In this document: positions 4,158-10,639 of the stretch, in pieces
How the letters are laid out: each line of letters opens with the position of its first letter
Numbering within the stretch: position 1 is the first letter of the stretch
DNA from: a virus
Virus record (IMG/VR): IMGVR_UViG_3300036832_000482
Coordinates: 1-23,064 of that record
Reading direction: 5' to 3' (one strand)
DNA length: 23,064 nt
Translations under genes and position numbers: made by a program
Notes under the pieces: generated by a model
Databases searched by the model: none
Told to the model about the DNA's origin: nothing
The model's input: only the letters and a program-made list of their open reading frames with translations

Positions 4158-5812
4158 TTGCTGTAGACCTGTCCGCCCTCGGCGCCGGGCGAATAGTCAT
4201 CAAGGCTGGCCCCCGGGCTGCCGCTTACGTTCGGCGCATGGACGACCCCTGGTGCCGGGTCGGGTTCGGGTGCCGGATCGGGCTGCGGGTCGGGTTCGGG
4301 TGCCGGGTCGGGCTGCGGGTCGGGTTCCGGCACGGGATCAGGCTGGGGCTGGTCGGTCATGGTTTCCTCGCTTTGATTGGACAACAAATAGAACAGGGCC
4401 GTGTTGGTTCGGCGACGGTCCCCGGCCAGCTGCGGGGTCGCGGCCTCGCGGCCGTTCAACCGGACATGGGCCAGGCCGATCATGGACATTCGGCCCGGGA
4501 ATTCGCGGGTTGCGATCCCCGCGCCGCGAAACCGGAAATAGGCCATGGCGTCCCCGGCGCGCAAATACTCGTCGCCGGTTACCTGGTCCACGATCAGCAA
4601 CGGCTGAGTCGGGGTCTGGCGATCCGTCGGGTCCCATGGGCGTTCCGACTTGACGGCCGTCAGCAGCTGGTAGCGGGCGGCGGAATCAACGGCGCTGTAG
4701 CCGGTGAACGGGCGGCACAAAGTCAGCAGGTCGGCCAGAATGTCGGCGTGTTCGTCGGCCTCCAACTGGGCGCGTGACCGTCCGGCCAGCACGCATAGCG
4801 ACCGGAACACGTCCTGTAGGTCGTGGTCTTTCAGGGCAGGCGGATGCGCGACCCCGTCCGTTCCGGCAATGACCGATCGTGCCCAGCCGCCGCGGCCCGT
4901 TATGTCCGACTGGCGCGGGAAGTCGATCAAGGCGCCGTTGTCCAGATAGATATGCAGTGCGTCAACCAGCCGGTTGCCGTAGCGGTGCACGGCGGCGAGA
5001 CGCAAGGGCCGCCAGCCGCCCGCGGCGTCGACCAGGTCGCGGTGCTCGGCCAGGGGGGAAGGGCCGCCGTTGTAGCGGGCGCCCGAGGCGGCCCGCCAAC
5101 TCTCCCGTTCAGCGATCCGGGTCCCGGCCGCCCATGCGGCCAGCGCCTTGAATTCGTCCGGGCGGTGCGGCGGGTCATGGTCGCAAACCTCGTCGTACTC
5201 GGCGCGCAAAGCGCGCTCCAATGTCGGCGGGTCGGTCATGCCGGATCGCACCAGGCGGACGGCCAGGTCGCGCAAATGGGCATGGCGTTCGCCGTGCGGG
5301 ACCCGGTCACGGGCGGCCATCGTGCCCGACCCGGTCCCCGCGCCGACTGGGGTCACGGACGCGGGGACGGGCGGCAACGGTCCGCTGGGTTCTACCAGCC
5401 AGCGATACGGCGACCCGTCCGGGTGCACCGACGGCGGCGCAATCACATAGGACCCGCGGCCGCGTAGTTCGCCGTAGCCAACGTTGACCGTCGGCCGGTC
5501 GGTCCCCTGGTAGTACAGATGCCTGCCCCTTGACGTCGCCGCCTCGGGCGGGCGCTCAGCCTCAAGCGTTGCCAGTACAAACGCCGCGGCCTGTAGGTCG
5601 TCAACGTCCAGCACGCACGGGCCGGGGGCACCGGTCGCTATCCCGATGTTCGCGTCCGGCCAGCGATCCCAATAGTGCAACAGGCGCCGTTCATCGGTCG
5701 TCGCATCCTTAACCCCGTGCGTCGTCAACGGTTCTTTGCCGCCCGGGCGGATCGGCAGGACGGGCCAGCCAAGGTCCACGGCGAAATACTGGACGGCGTC
5801 CAGCATCGTCAT
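4154..5812 (-). CDS. Bifunctional DNA primase/polymerase (Prim-Pol)
   Basis: This is a 552-residue protein. Residues about 5-150 match the Prim-Pol (archaeo-eukaryotic primase-like) domain: GWPVLPIRPGGKEPLTTHGVKDAT, NIGIATG, the metal-binding VLDVDD (Asp69, Asp71), SRGRH (94-98, the usual S/T-x-G-x-H nucleotide-binding position) and RGRGSYVIAPPS. Residues about 170-240 look like a PriCT-type primase C-terminal segment. The region to about 480 is alpha/beta with no recognisable Walker helicase motif. The protein ends in a Pro/Asp/Glu-rich repeat tail (485-552). It would prime, and possibly extend, phage DNA. Start ATG 5812 overlaps the upstream stop by 4 nt. An internal ATG at 4360 with its own GAGGAA could yield the tail as a separate 68-aa protein. 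A helicase must come from the host or from an unrecognised gene. Confidence 0.87.
   Translation of the reverse strand: MTMLDAVQYFAVDLGWPVLPIRPGGKEPLTTHGVKDATTDERRLLHYWDRWPDANIGIATGAPGPCVLDVDDLQAAAFVLATLEAERPPEAATSRGRHLYYQGTDRPTVNVGYGELRGRGSYVIAPPSVHPDGSPYRWLVEPSGPLPPVPASVTPVGAGTGSGTMAARDRVPHGERHAHLRDLAVRLVRSGMTDPPTLERALRAEYDEVCDHDPPHRPDEFKALAAWAAGTRIAERESWRAASGARYNGGPSPLAEHRDLVDAAGGWRPLRLAAVHRYGNRLVDALHIYLDNGALIDFPRQSDITGRGGWARSVIAGTDGVAHPPALKDHDLQDVFRSLCVLAGRSRAQLEADEHADILADLLTLCRPFTGYSAVDSAARYQLLTAVKSERPWDPTDRQTPTQPLLIVDQVTGDEYLRAGDAMAYFRFRGAGIATREFPGRMSMIGLAHVRLNGREAATPQLAGDRRRTNTALFYLLSNQSEETMTDQPQPDPVPEPDPQPDPAPEPDPQPDPAPEPDPAPGVVHAPNVSGSPGASLDDYSPGAEGGQVYSK
4247..4330. repeat. 30-bp tandem repeat encoding PEPDPQPDPA
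   Basis: Two near-identical 30-bp units and most of a third encode PEPDPQPDPA, PEPDPQPDPA and PEPDPAPG in the C-terminal tail of the primase-polymerase. The copies differ at a few third positions. The product is a stiff, acidic, Pro-rich linker, and the copy number is likely to vary between relatives. Confidence 0.8.
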
Positions 5813-6057
5813 AGGGCGGTCCAATCGGGCACGGTCCCATAGCTGCGCCGCCAGCGCGGCCAGCGCGCAGCAACAGGGATAGCGCCCGTCAGTCGCGCCG
5901 CCAGCAACAGGCACCGGGCGGCGCGGTCATCAAGCGCGATCAGCCGCGGCGGTTCGTCGCGGTGCAACGCGATGACCTGCCCGCGGCCGATCGGGAAGGC
6001 AACGAATCCCGCGTCGGCCAGCAAGTCGATCGTGTCGCGTTCGCGGCGGCGCCTCAT
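5809..6057 (-). CDS. Small hypothetical early protein (82 aa)
   Basis: This 82-residue protein has a basic start (MRRRRERDTIDLLADAGF), a short beta-like section (VAFPIGRGQVIALHRDEPPRLIALD), a helix rich in Ala and Leu, and a basic Trp-containing end. It overlaps both neighbours by 4 nt (ATGA at 6054-6057 and 5809-5812), so it is firmly in the replication operon just before the primase. I see no zinc, nucleotide-binding or HTH motif and do not recognise the family. A small accessory role in replication is possible from context only. Confidence 0.55.
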   Translation of the reverse strand: MRRRRERDTIDLLADAGFVAFPIGRGQVIALHRDEPPRLIALDDRAARCLLLAARLTGAIPVAARWPRWRRSYGTVPDWTAL

Positions 6058-6506
6058 ATCCTGGTCACCCGGACGCCGCGGGGTTTCTCAACCGTATGCG
6101 TATTGCGTTCAATGACGGCGGCGACGTCGGGTCCCAGCTTTGCCAGCGCCTTTAGCCCGGCCGCCCTGGGTTTGAACGTCGTTACCTGTTCAATGGCGGC
6201 GTCTAGGGCTTCCTGCCCGAACCGACCGGCCGCGATCAGGATTTGCAGGTCGTCCCATAGCGGCCGCGCGTCGTATTCGGCGGCCAGCGGGGACGGCGCG
6301 TGCAACTTGAACGGCCCGGCATGAATCGTCCAGCGTGCCGCGTTGTCCATGCGGCGCAGAACCTCGGCGGCGACCGCGCGGCGCCAGTCCGTCAGTTCGT
6401 TGCGCTGGGCGTCAAGGTCGTCAAGGGTGCGCGCCAGCAGGACGTCGGGGGCGCCCGCCAGGTCGGTGACCTCGCCCGTGTCCGGGTCGACCAGCTGCCC
6501 GGTCAT
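6054..6506 (-). CDS. Hypothetical early phage protein, helical N-terminus (150 aa)
   Basis: This 150-residue protein begins MTGQLVDPDTGEVTDL, a start seen in many phage early proteins. A helical stretch follows (about 25-55, LARTLDDLDAQRNELTDWRRAVAAEVLRRMD) that may form a coiled coil, then a short beta region (ARWTIHAGPFKLHAPSP) and a helical C-terminus ending in basic residues. It overlaps the neighbours on both sides by 4 nt. No catalytic motif is visible. It lies between a small zinc protein and the primase block, so a role in DNA replication or recombination is plausible but not shown. Confidence 0.6.
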   Translation of the reverse strand: MTGQLVDPDTGEVTDLAGAPDVLLARTLDDLDAQRNELTDWRRAVAAEVLRRMDNAARWTIHAGPFKLHAPSPLAAEYDARPLWDDLQILIAAGRFGQEALDAAIEQVTTFKPRAAGLKALAKLGPDVAAVIERNTHTVEKPRGVRVTRI

Positions 6507-6721
6507 AGCAGCGCCAGCTGGTCGGCCGCCAAACCCAGCCGCTGACGGCGCAACCGCGACTCAAGGCAGGTCGCGTGCGCGATCCGGTCCGGCACCCGGC
6601 GCCGGTCGGCAATCCGGTTCGCGCCCCCGGCCTGACGTTCGACCTCCCACCCGGCAACCGGGTAGGCGGCCGTTTCAATGTTGGCGATCGTCCGCCCGCA
6701 AATCTCGCATGTCCCCTTCAT
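6503..6721 (-). CDS. Small zinc-binding protein (72 aa)
   Basis: This 72-residue protein has CEICGR at residues 5-10 and a later HATC (about 49-52), giving a C-x2-C...H-x2-C set that could bind one zinc. The middle is Arg-rich (IADRRRVPDRI). It follows the SSB-like gene after 3 nt and overlaps the next gene by 4 nt. Small zinc-ribbon proteins of this kind are frequent in phage replication modules, and a nucleic-acid-binding role is the most likely. No family is recognised with confidence. Confidence 0.6.
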   Translation of the reverse strand: MKGTCEICGRTIANIETAAYPVAGWEVERQAGGANRIADRRRVPDRIAHATCLESRLRRQRLGLAADQLALL

Positions 6722-6724
6722 TAC

Positions 6725-7189
6725 TCACCAGGGGATCGGTTCGTCATCGCCGCTGGCGGCGGCCGCCGCCTGTTCAAAGCTGGCGGGCCGCGGGCCGTCT
6801 ACGTCAACGTCGGCAATCTGGGTTTGGGCGCCGTCAACGGTCACGTTGACAAACCCGCCCTGGTTGCGGCTGACCGTAACCCAGCACACGGTTCCGATCA
6901 GCGGCTGTAGGTCGCGGCTGAGGCGTTCCAGGTCGTCGTCGGCCTCTAGCACGGCCAATGGCAGCCCGTACATCGTCAGCGCGCGCTCGGCGAATCCGTA
7001 TCCGGCATCAAGGTCCAACCAGTGCGTGAATTCGTTTCCGCGCTCGGCCCCGTCCAGGATTTCCAGGCCGATGGTTGCCTTTTCTTTGCCTGCCCCGGTG
7101 CGGCCCGCCCAGGCCCGGTTGATGACAACCCGGTGATTGCCGTTGGGCGGTTCGTAACGGTCGCGGGCACGGTCAGCGAAACTGGTCAT
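6725..7189 (-). CDS. SSB-like single-stranded DNA-binding protein
   Basis: This 154-residue protein resembles the DUF669-type phage ssDNA-binding proteins. It has a beta-rich core (HRVVINRAWAGRTGAGKEKATIGLEILDGAERGNEFTHWLDLD), a helical insert, then more strands (TVCWVTVSRNQGGFVNVTVDG), an Ala-rich linker and an acidic tip, GDDEPIPW. The tip mirrors the acidic DDxIPF tails by which SSB proteins recruit replication partners. It sits next to the putative recombination protein at 7192-7941, the usual pairing of an SSB with an annealing protein. It would coat single-stranded phage DNA in replication and recombination. Assignment rests on the tail, size and context. Confidence 0.7.
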   Translation of the reverse strand: MTSFADRARDRYEPPNGNHRVVINRAWAGRTGAGKEKATIGLEILDGAERGNEFTHWLDLDAGYGFAERALTMYGLPLAVLEADDDLERLSRDLQPLIGTVCWVTVSRNQGGFVNVTVDGAQTQIADVDVDGPRPASFEQAAAAASGDDEPIPW

Positions 7190-7191
7190 GT

Positions 7192-7941
7192 CTAACCCTC
7201 TACCTCAGCGTCGGTAATAGGCGGATCGGCGGCCGTGACGGCCTCGGCGATCAGGTCCAGGACGTCGCACACGATCCGCGGAACATTCCCGTCCCCGCAC
7301 GCGTCAAAAATGGCGTTGCCGATCGTGTGGATAACGGCGGAATCAGCACCCGTGGCAAGCAGGATGACCCCCAGCTGATGACCGGCCTGCCCAGCGTCAC
7401 CAGGTTGCGCCCAGCCCGGCAGGGCGTCAGCGGCGCCGTGTATGTGGCTTTCATCGCTGGCGCCCTGCCCGGCCTCCTCGGCGGACACCTTGCCGACGCC
7501 GCAAAGGTTCGATATCGCCCGGTTCTCGGCCCGGGTGGCGGCCGTGTTGCGCAGGTCGTTCTCGATTTTCTGGCGGCCCATGCTCGATTCGAAGCGGCGT
7601 TCCAGCCGGTCGCAATAGCCGGTCGCCTCGCGGTGCTGGCCGTTGGGGGCGATCGCGCGGACGATGCACCCGGCGCGCATCAGCGCGCCCTGGTCGTCGC
7701 GTTCGGCCCAGTCGCTGACGATTTCGGTTGACAGCCGGTAGGCCTTGGCGATCCGCTGCCAGCCCTCTTTCTTGACGAACGAATCGGGGGCAAACGGCGG
7801 CCCCTGCCAGCATTCGGGGTCGTCCAGCAGGACTTTGGTTGCCTCTAGGTAGCGCTCCATGGCCTCGCGGATTTCGTCAAGGCTGGCGGGCAGCAGGATT
7901 TCGCCCCCGGTCGGGGCGGGCAGCAGGTCGGTTTCGGTCAT
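7192..7941 (-). CDS. Phage recombination/annealing-like protein (tentative)
   Basis: This is a 249-residue protein. The conserved-looking part (about 20-160) carries SFVKKEGWQRIAKAYRLSTEIVSDWAERDDQG, a beta section (AGCIVRAIAPNGQHREATGYCDRLE) and the signature TRAENRAISNLCGVGKVSAEE (136-156). Proteins with a KKxGW...TRAxNRA pattern are common in actinophage early operons, and the layout of sheet plus helix recalls ERF/Rad52-like annealing proteins. That homology is my inference. The C-terminal part (about 185-249) is helical with an acidic end (DPPITDAEVEG). Start ATG 7941 overlaps the previous stop by 4 nt; a longer upstream frame exists but would overlap the whole preceding gene. The neighbouring SSB-like gene supports a recombination role. 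Confidence 0.55.
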   Translation of the reverse strand: MTETDLLPAPTGGEILLPASLDEIREAMERYLEATKVLLDDPECWQGPPFAPDSFVKKEGWQRIAKAYRLSTEIVSDWAERDDQGALMRAGCIVRAIAPNGQHREATGYCDRLERRFESSMGRQKIENDLRNTAATRAENRAISNLCGVGKVSAEEAGQGASDESHIHGAADALPGWAQPGDAGQAGHQLGVILLATGADSAVIHTIGNAIFDACGDGNVPRIVCDVLDLIAEAVTAADPPITDAEVEG

Positions 7942-8150
7942 GGCGTCGGGTCCTGGTATCGGGGTCGGGTCGCCATGACCGCGACGTCGCCCGTGTGAGG
8001 ATGGCCGTTGGCGGCGGCCAGGTGTTCGCCGTACTGGGCGAGGCGTTCGCGTTCGCGTTCGTCGCGGCAGCGTCGCGCCTGACGGCTGCGGCGTAGCTGC
8101 CAGGCAACCCAGGCGCCGATCGCGGCGAGGATTGCCAGGGCGACAATCAC
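7938..8150 (-). CDS. Small single-pass membrane protein (70 aa)
   Basis: GTG 8150 overlaps the TGA of the Xre gene (GTGA), and its own TGA overlaps ATG 7941 of the next gene. The 70-residue product has an N-terminal hydrophobic segment (MIVALAILAAIGAWVAW, about residues 1-17), followed by a highly charged Arg/Glu-rich cytoplasmic-looking region (RRSRQARRCRDERERERLAQYGEHL). The family is not recognised. A membrane anchor in an early operon could act in superinfection exclusion or tether the replication complex, but nothing in the sequence decides this. Confidence 0.6.
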   Translation of the reverse strand: MIVALAILAAIGAWVAWQLRRSRQARRCRDERERERLAQYGEHLAAANGHPHTGDVAVMATRPRYQDPTP

Positions 8151-8419
8151 GGCGGCGTCTGGTCGGGGTCGCCTGGTGCCGAGTAGCCAAATTCCAGGAC
8201 GTGCCAGTCGACGTCCAGTGCGTCGGCGAGGCGCGCGATAGCGGCCACGGACGGGCGCCGTAGCCCGGTTTCCCAGCGGGAGATTTCGCTTTTCTGGGTT
8301 CCGACGGTCAGCGCCAGTTCGGTTTGCGACAGGTCGCGGACCTCGCGCCAGTGGGCGATCCGGGCGCCGCGTTCGCGGTTTGCCTGCGCCCTAATGTCCT
8401 CGGGGTTAGTCACGGTCAT
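8147..8419 (-). CDS. Xre/Cro-CI-type transcriptional regulator
   Basis: This is a 90-residue protein with a clear HTH of the Xre family at about residues 18-70: ARIAHWREVRDLSQTELALTVGTQKSEISRWETGLRRPSVAAIARLADALDV. The helix-turn-helix itself is SQTELALTVGTQKSEISRWE. There is no CI-type peptidase domain, so it is short, like Cro or small plasmid/phage repressors. I chose ATG 8419, which overlaps the stop of a 33-codon leader ORF (ATGA). A longer frame to 8482 would start within the palindromic operator. Two CGCCGTACGGCG palindromes lie 23-62 bp upstream, and a third controls the left-end winged-helix genes. This is therefore the best candidate for the phage repressor or an autoregulated early regulator. 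It heads the replication operon. Confidence 0.85.
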   Translation of the reverse strand: MTVTNPEDIRAQANRERGARIAHWREVRDLSQTELALTVGTQKSEISRWETGLRRPSVAAIARLADALDVDWHVLEFGYSAPGDPDQTPP

Positions 8420-8517
8420 GTAACCGTCATGTGACCAAAGGCGCCGTACGGCGTCGTTAGCGCCTTGCGCCGTACGGCGCATGATTCCCCGCTAGGTGCG
8501 GCCTTTTCCATGGTCAT
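8416..8517 (-). CDS. 33-aa leader ORF containing the operators
   Basis: A strong Shine-Dalgarno (GGGAGG, 8527-8522) precedes ATG 8517 by 4 nt, with a second ATG two codons later at 8511 (10 nt spacing). The frame encodes 33 residues beginning MTMEKAAPSGES and ending GHMTVT. Its TGA overlaps the ATG of the Xre gene (ATGA). The Xre start has no RBS of its own, so coupling is likely. Both palindromic operators are inside this short frame. The peptide may have no function beyond carrying ribosomes to the regulator. Confidence 0.5.
   Translation of the reverse strand: MTMEKAAPSGESCAVRRKALTTPYGAFGHMTVT
8442..8453. promoter_or_regulatory. Operator palindrome 1 at the Xre gene
   Basis: CGCCGTACGGCG is a perfect 12-bp palindrome. 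Its centre is 26 bp from that of operator 2. It lies 23 bp upstream of the Xre start, inside the leader ORF. The same core occurs upstream of the left-end winged-helix genes. Confidence 0.65.
8466..8481. promoter_or_regulatory. Operator palindrome 2 at the Xre gene
   Basis: TGCGCCGTACGGCGCA is a perfect 16-bp palindrome, the longest of the three copies. Together with operator 1 it suggests cooperative binding of an Xre-type dimer and autoregulation of the early operon. Confidence 0.7.
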
Positions 8518-8530
8518 CGGACCTCCCGTC

Positions 8531-8589
8531 GGACCCCTGTCTGGTCCCTGCGCCGCGGCGACGTTAGCGCAACCTGAAAGAAACCTGAA
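8531..8589. promoter_or_regulatory. Candidate early promoter/upstream control region
   Basis: This short noncoding stretch is upstream of the leader ORF. AACCTGAA occurs twice 11 bp apart (8571-8578 and 8582-8589), so both copies face the same side of the helix. GGACC/GGTCC arms (8531-8535 and 8543-8547) form a 17-bp inverted repeat. Weak promoter-like hexamers exist on the minus strand (TTCAGG, 17 bp, TAACGT). The region probably carries the early promoter, but the match is poor. Confidence 0.3.
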
Positions 8590-8596
8590 TGCAGGC

Positions 8597-8749
8597 CTAT
8601 GCAACGGGGTCGTCATGCACGGGCTGGGCCTCCGTGCGCGCATCCTCGGCGCGGTCGGCTTCGCGGTCGGCGGCCTGTTGGACGTCGATCCGGGCACGCT
8701 GGTCGGCGGTCAGCTGGGCGTCGGACGGCATGCGGTCGTCACTGGTCAT
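8597..8749 (-). CDS. Small acidic helical protein (50 aa)
   Basis: ATG 8749 lies inside the last codons of the holin candidate (11-nt overlap, other frame) and the frame ends at TAG 8597. The 50-residue product is highly charged and helical, rich in Asp, Glu, Arg and Ala (DAQLTADQRARIDVQQAADREADRAEDARTE by pattern), with no hydrophobic segment. It is the last gene of the lysis/late block before the early promoter region. The family is unknown. It may be a soluble lysis accessory, and the overlap supports translation. Confidence 0.5.
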   Translation of the reverse strand: MTSDDRMPSDAQLTADQRARIDVQQAADREADRAEDARTEAQPVHDDPVA

Positions 8750-8945
8750 CGTGGCCCCCGTTGCGGGCGATGACCAGATGTACCCCGACCGACAGGACGG
8801 CCAGGGCGAGCACCAGCGTAACCAGGTCATGCACGTAGTCACCGGCCGTGTAGCCGCTGGTGAACACGGCGACGGCGCCGATCAGGACGGCGGCGACGGC
8901 CAGGCCGACGGCCAGTAGGCGGATCAGTAGAGAATGGTTCTGCAT
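8739..8945 (-). CDS. Putative holin (two transmembrane segments)
   Basis: This 68-residue protein has two hydrophobic helices, about residues 7-28 (IRLLAVGLAVAAVLIGAVAVF) and 38-60 (VHDLVTLVLALAVLSVGVHLVIA), joined by a short polar loop (TSGYTAGDY). The C-terminus is short and charged (RNGGHDDQ). It starts 13 nt after the endolysin gene stop. The size, topology and position next to the endolysin fit a class II-type holin that permeabilises the membrane at lysis. Small phage membrane proteins have little sequence identity, so this is a topology-and-context call. Confidence 0.7.
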   Translation of the reverse strand: MQNHSLLIRLLAVGLAVAAVLIGAVAVFTSGYTAGDYVHDLVTLVLALAVLSVGVHLVIARNGGHDDQ

Positions 8946-8957
8946 TCGGGTCCCTTC

Positions 8958-10004
8958 CTATGGGTAGTCGACCAGTGCCCAGCCGACGATTTCGCCGCGC
9001 GACCGGTGACGCTCGGCGACGCATCCGCCGTTGAACTGGGAACCCTCGCTGCCGGGCGACGTGTTCCCTTCGATCGTGTGGCACGCGTCGTCTGAGTCAA
9101 CGACCATGCCGACGTGACAGGTCGTGCAGCTGACGATCGCCATGTCGCCCTGTAGGACATTGGCCGGGTCGGTCGTCCAGCCGCGGAACATTCCCTGCCC
9201 GGACTGGGCCATGGAAACGATGTACTGCACGGCCGCCGACGATCCGCCGACAACCCCGCTGTCCCAGGCCATGCAGGTTGAGAAACACGCGCACCATGGG
9301 ACCCCGTCATCGCCGTAGACGCGGTTCTGCCAGCCGGACGGTTCGGGACTGCCGCGGTTTGATTCGGGCGGGTTCTCGCTGACCCCCAGGTACTTACGGC
9401 AGTTGTCGACGGCCAGCTGTCGTGACGACTTGGCCGGGCCGGGCGCCGGGTTGTCGGCCCCCGTCGTGTCGTTATGGCTGGCCGACCAGTCGCTGTAGGC
9501 CGACCCGGTTTTCGTGACGACACATAGGGCGTCATATCGCTGGCGGCGGTTGGCCTCATCCCAGCCGTCGTCCTCGCCCAGGTGCCAGACCTTTTTGCGG
9601 CGGTCCGTCAGCCAGCCGACATTGTTTTCGCGCCAAACCTTTGTTTGGTTGTCGGCACTTGATTGGTTCCACCACATTTCCCGTTCAGAGATTTTCACCT
9701 TTTCCGTGTCGGTGCCGCCCCCGGTCGGCAACTGGCAAAGGCTGCGCGGCGTGCCGCCGTCCAGTGATTCATCCTGCAACTGGACGTAGCGTTCGCGCCG
9801 CTGGTTGCGATCCCAGCCTCCCGGTTCGCCCTCGGCGGCCCGCCAGATTTCCTTGCGCTGGGCGACCAGCCAGCCGCGGGCGCCGTCCTTGGCCTCGGCC
9901 TGCCCGTCGGTGAACGCCGCCCAGTCCGACAGCTGGCGCAGCCGCGTGTAGACGTTCCAATAGCACTGTTCGGCCGGGGTCAGGCTGTCGTAATGGTCGG
10001 CCAT
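8958..10004 (-). CDS. Endolysin with C-terminal CHAP domain and duplicated N-terminal module
   Basis: This is a 348-residue protein. The C-terminal part (about 195-348) is a CHAP-type cysteine peptidase/amidase: YLGVSENPPESNRG, then VPWCACFSTCMAW with likely nucleophile Cys238, GDMAIVS, HVGMVV with His297, and HTIEGN with Glu312/Asn314. The N-terminal part has two related modules, about 43-76 and 129-160, sharing the pattern GWL-x(2-3)-RK-x-[IV]W-x(6-7)-GWD-x(2-3)-NRR-x-RY-x2-L. They are rich in Trp and Arg and may bind the cell wall. No signal peptide is present, so release would need the holin encoded next to it. CHAP enzymes cut peptidoglycan peptide or amide bonds. The N-terminal module family is unknown to me. 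A virion-associated wall hydrolase is an alternative because the gene follows the tail fibres. Confidence 0.82.
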   Translation of the reverse strand: MADHYDSLTPAEQCYWNVYTRLRQLSDWAAFTDGQAEAKDGARGWLVAQRKEIWRAAEGEPGGWDRNQRRERYVQLQDESLDGGTPRSLCQLPTGGGTDTEKVKISEREMWWNQSSADNQTKVWRENNVGWLTDRRKKVWHLGEDDGWDEANRRQRYDALCVVTKTGSAYSDWSASHNDTTGADNPAPGPAKSSRQLAVDNCRKYLGVSENPPESNRGSPEPSGWQNRVYGDDGVPWCACFSTCMAWDSGVVGGSSAAVQYIVSMAQSGQGMFRGWTTDPANVLQGDMAIVSCTTCHVGMVVDSDDACHTIEGNTSPGSEGSQFNGGCVAERHRSRGEIVGWALVDYP

Positions 10005-10008
10005 GACG

Positions 10009-10635
10009 TCACCCGACCCGGACCGGCAGGATCGTCATCCAGCGATTCGCAAACGCCACGGCGTTACCGGCGTCGGACTTGTATTGACAGACGATGCTTT
10101 GCGCGGCAAGTGTCGTTCTGGCTGTCCTCGCAACGCTCGCCCCGTCACCGGGTGACGCACTGGGATTGCCGTATCCCGAACTCCAAACGGAATAGGCGTC
10201 CGTGCCGCTGAACGTCATCCGGCCGCGCCAACCGGCCGTCAGGGACGATTCGATATTTGCACCGATCGAAATCAGGTAATCGCCAGCAAGCGGAACGGTC
10301 AGGGAAGGGCCAACGGTCGTCAGGCCACCGTATGAGGCGGTGGCCCTGGTTTCACTGGCGGGCACTTCGTGGCTGAGGGGGGCGCCGCCGACGAATTCCC
10401 ATTTGGACGCCGCCGCGGACGCGGCCCGGTACTTGAACCGCCAGGCGACGCCGTTTGTGGCGTCGGCGATGATCGTGCATTCCTCCCCGTCGACCGGTGA
10501 ACCGGGCAGGGCGGCACCGCTGGCCGGTAGCAGCAAGTCAAGCCGATCGGCCAATGCCTTGACGTCCTTGGGGACGTCGGCTGGGTCGGCGGCGACGGGG
10601 TAGGGCAGGGTGGATCGGGCAGTAGAGGCAGGCAT
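10009..10635 (-). CDS. Putative tail fibre / receptor-binding protein
   Basis: This 208-residue protein has an N-terminal region (about 10-45) with a short helical section typical of phage fibre attachment (ADVPKDVKALADRLDLLL), then a beta-rich body: GEECTIIADATNGVAWRFKYR, WEFVGGAPLSHEV, then PSLTVPLAGDYLISIGANIES and an ending WMTILPVRVG. The C-terminal portion resembles small jelly-roll or C1q/TNF-like head domains of phage fibres and has alternating Ser, Thr and Gly. It lies between the collagen-like gene and the endolysin, so a tail tip adhesin is likely. No enzymatic motif is seen. Confidence 0.65.
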   Translation of the reverse strand: MPASTARSTLPYPVAADPADVPKDVKALADRLDLLLPASGAALPGSPVDGEECTIIADATNGVAWRFKYRAASAAASKWEFVGGAPLSHEVPASETRATASYGGLTTVGPSLTVPLAGDYLISIGANIESSLTAGWRGRMTFSGTDAYSVWSSGYGNPSASPGDGASVARTARTTLAAQSIVCQYKSDAGNAVAFANRWMTILPVRVG

Positions 10636-10639
10636 GGTC

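Noticed and set aside
8147-8482. Longer Xre protein starting at 8482
   Set aside because: That start lies in the palindromic operator with no RBS. ATG 8419 overlaps the leader ORF stop in the same way as most gene pairs here.
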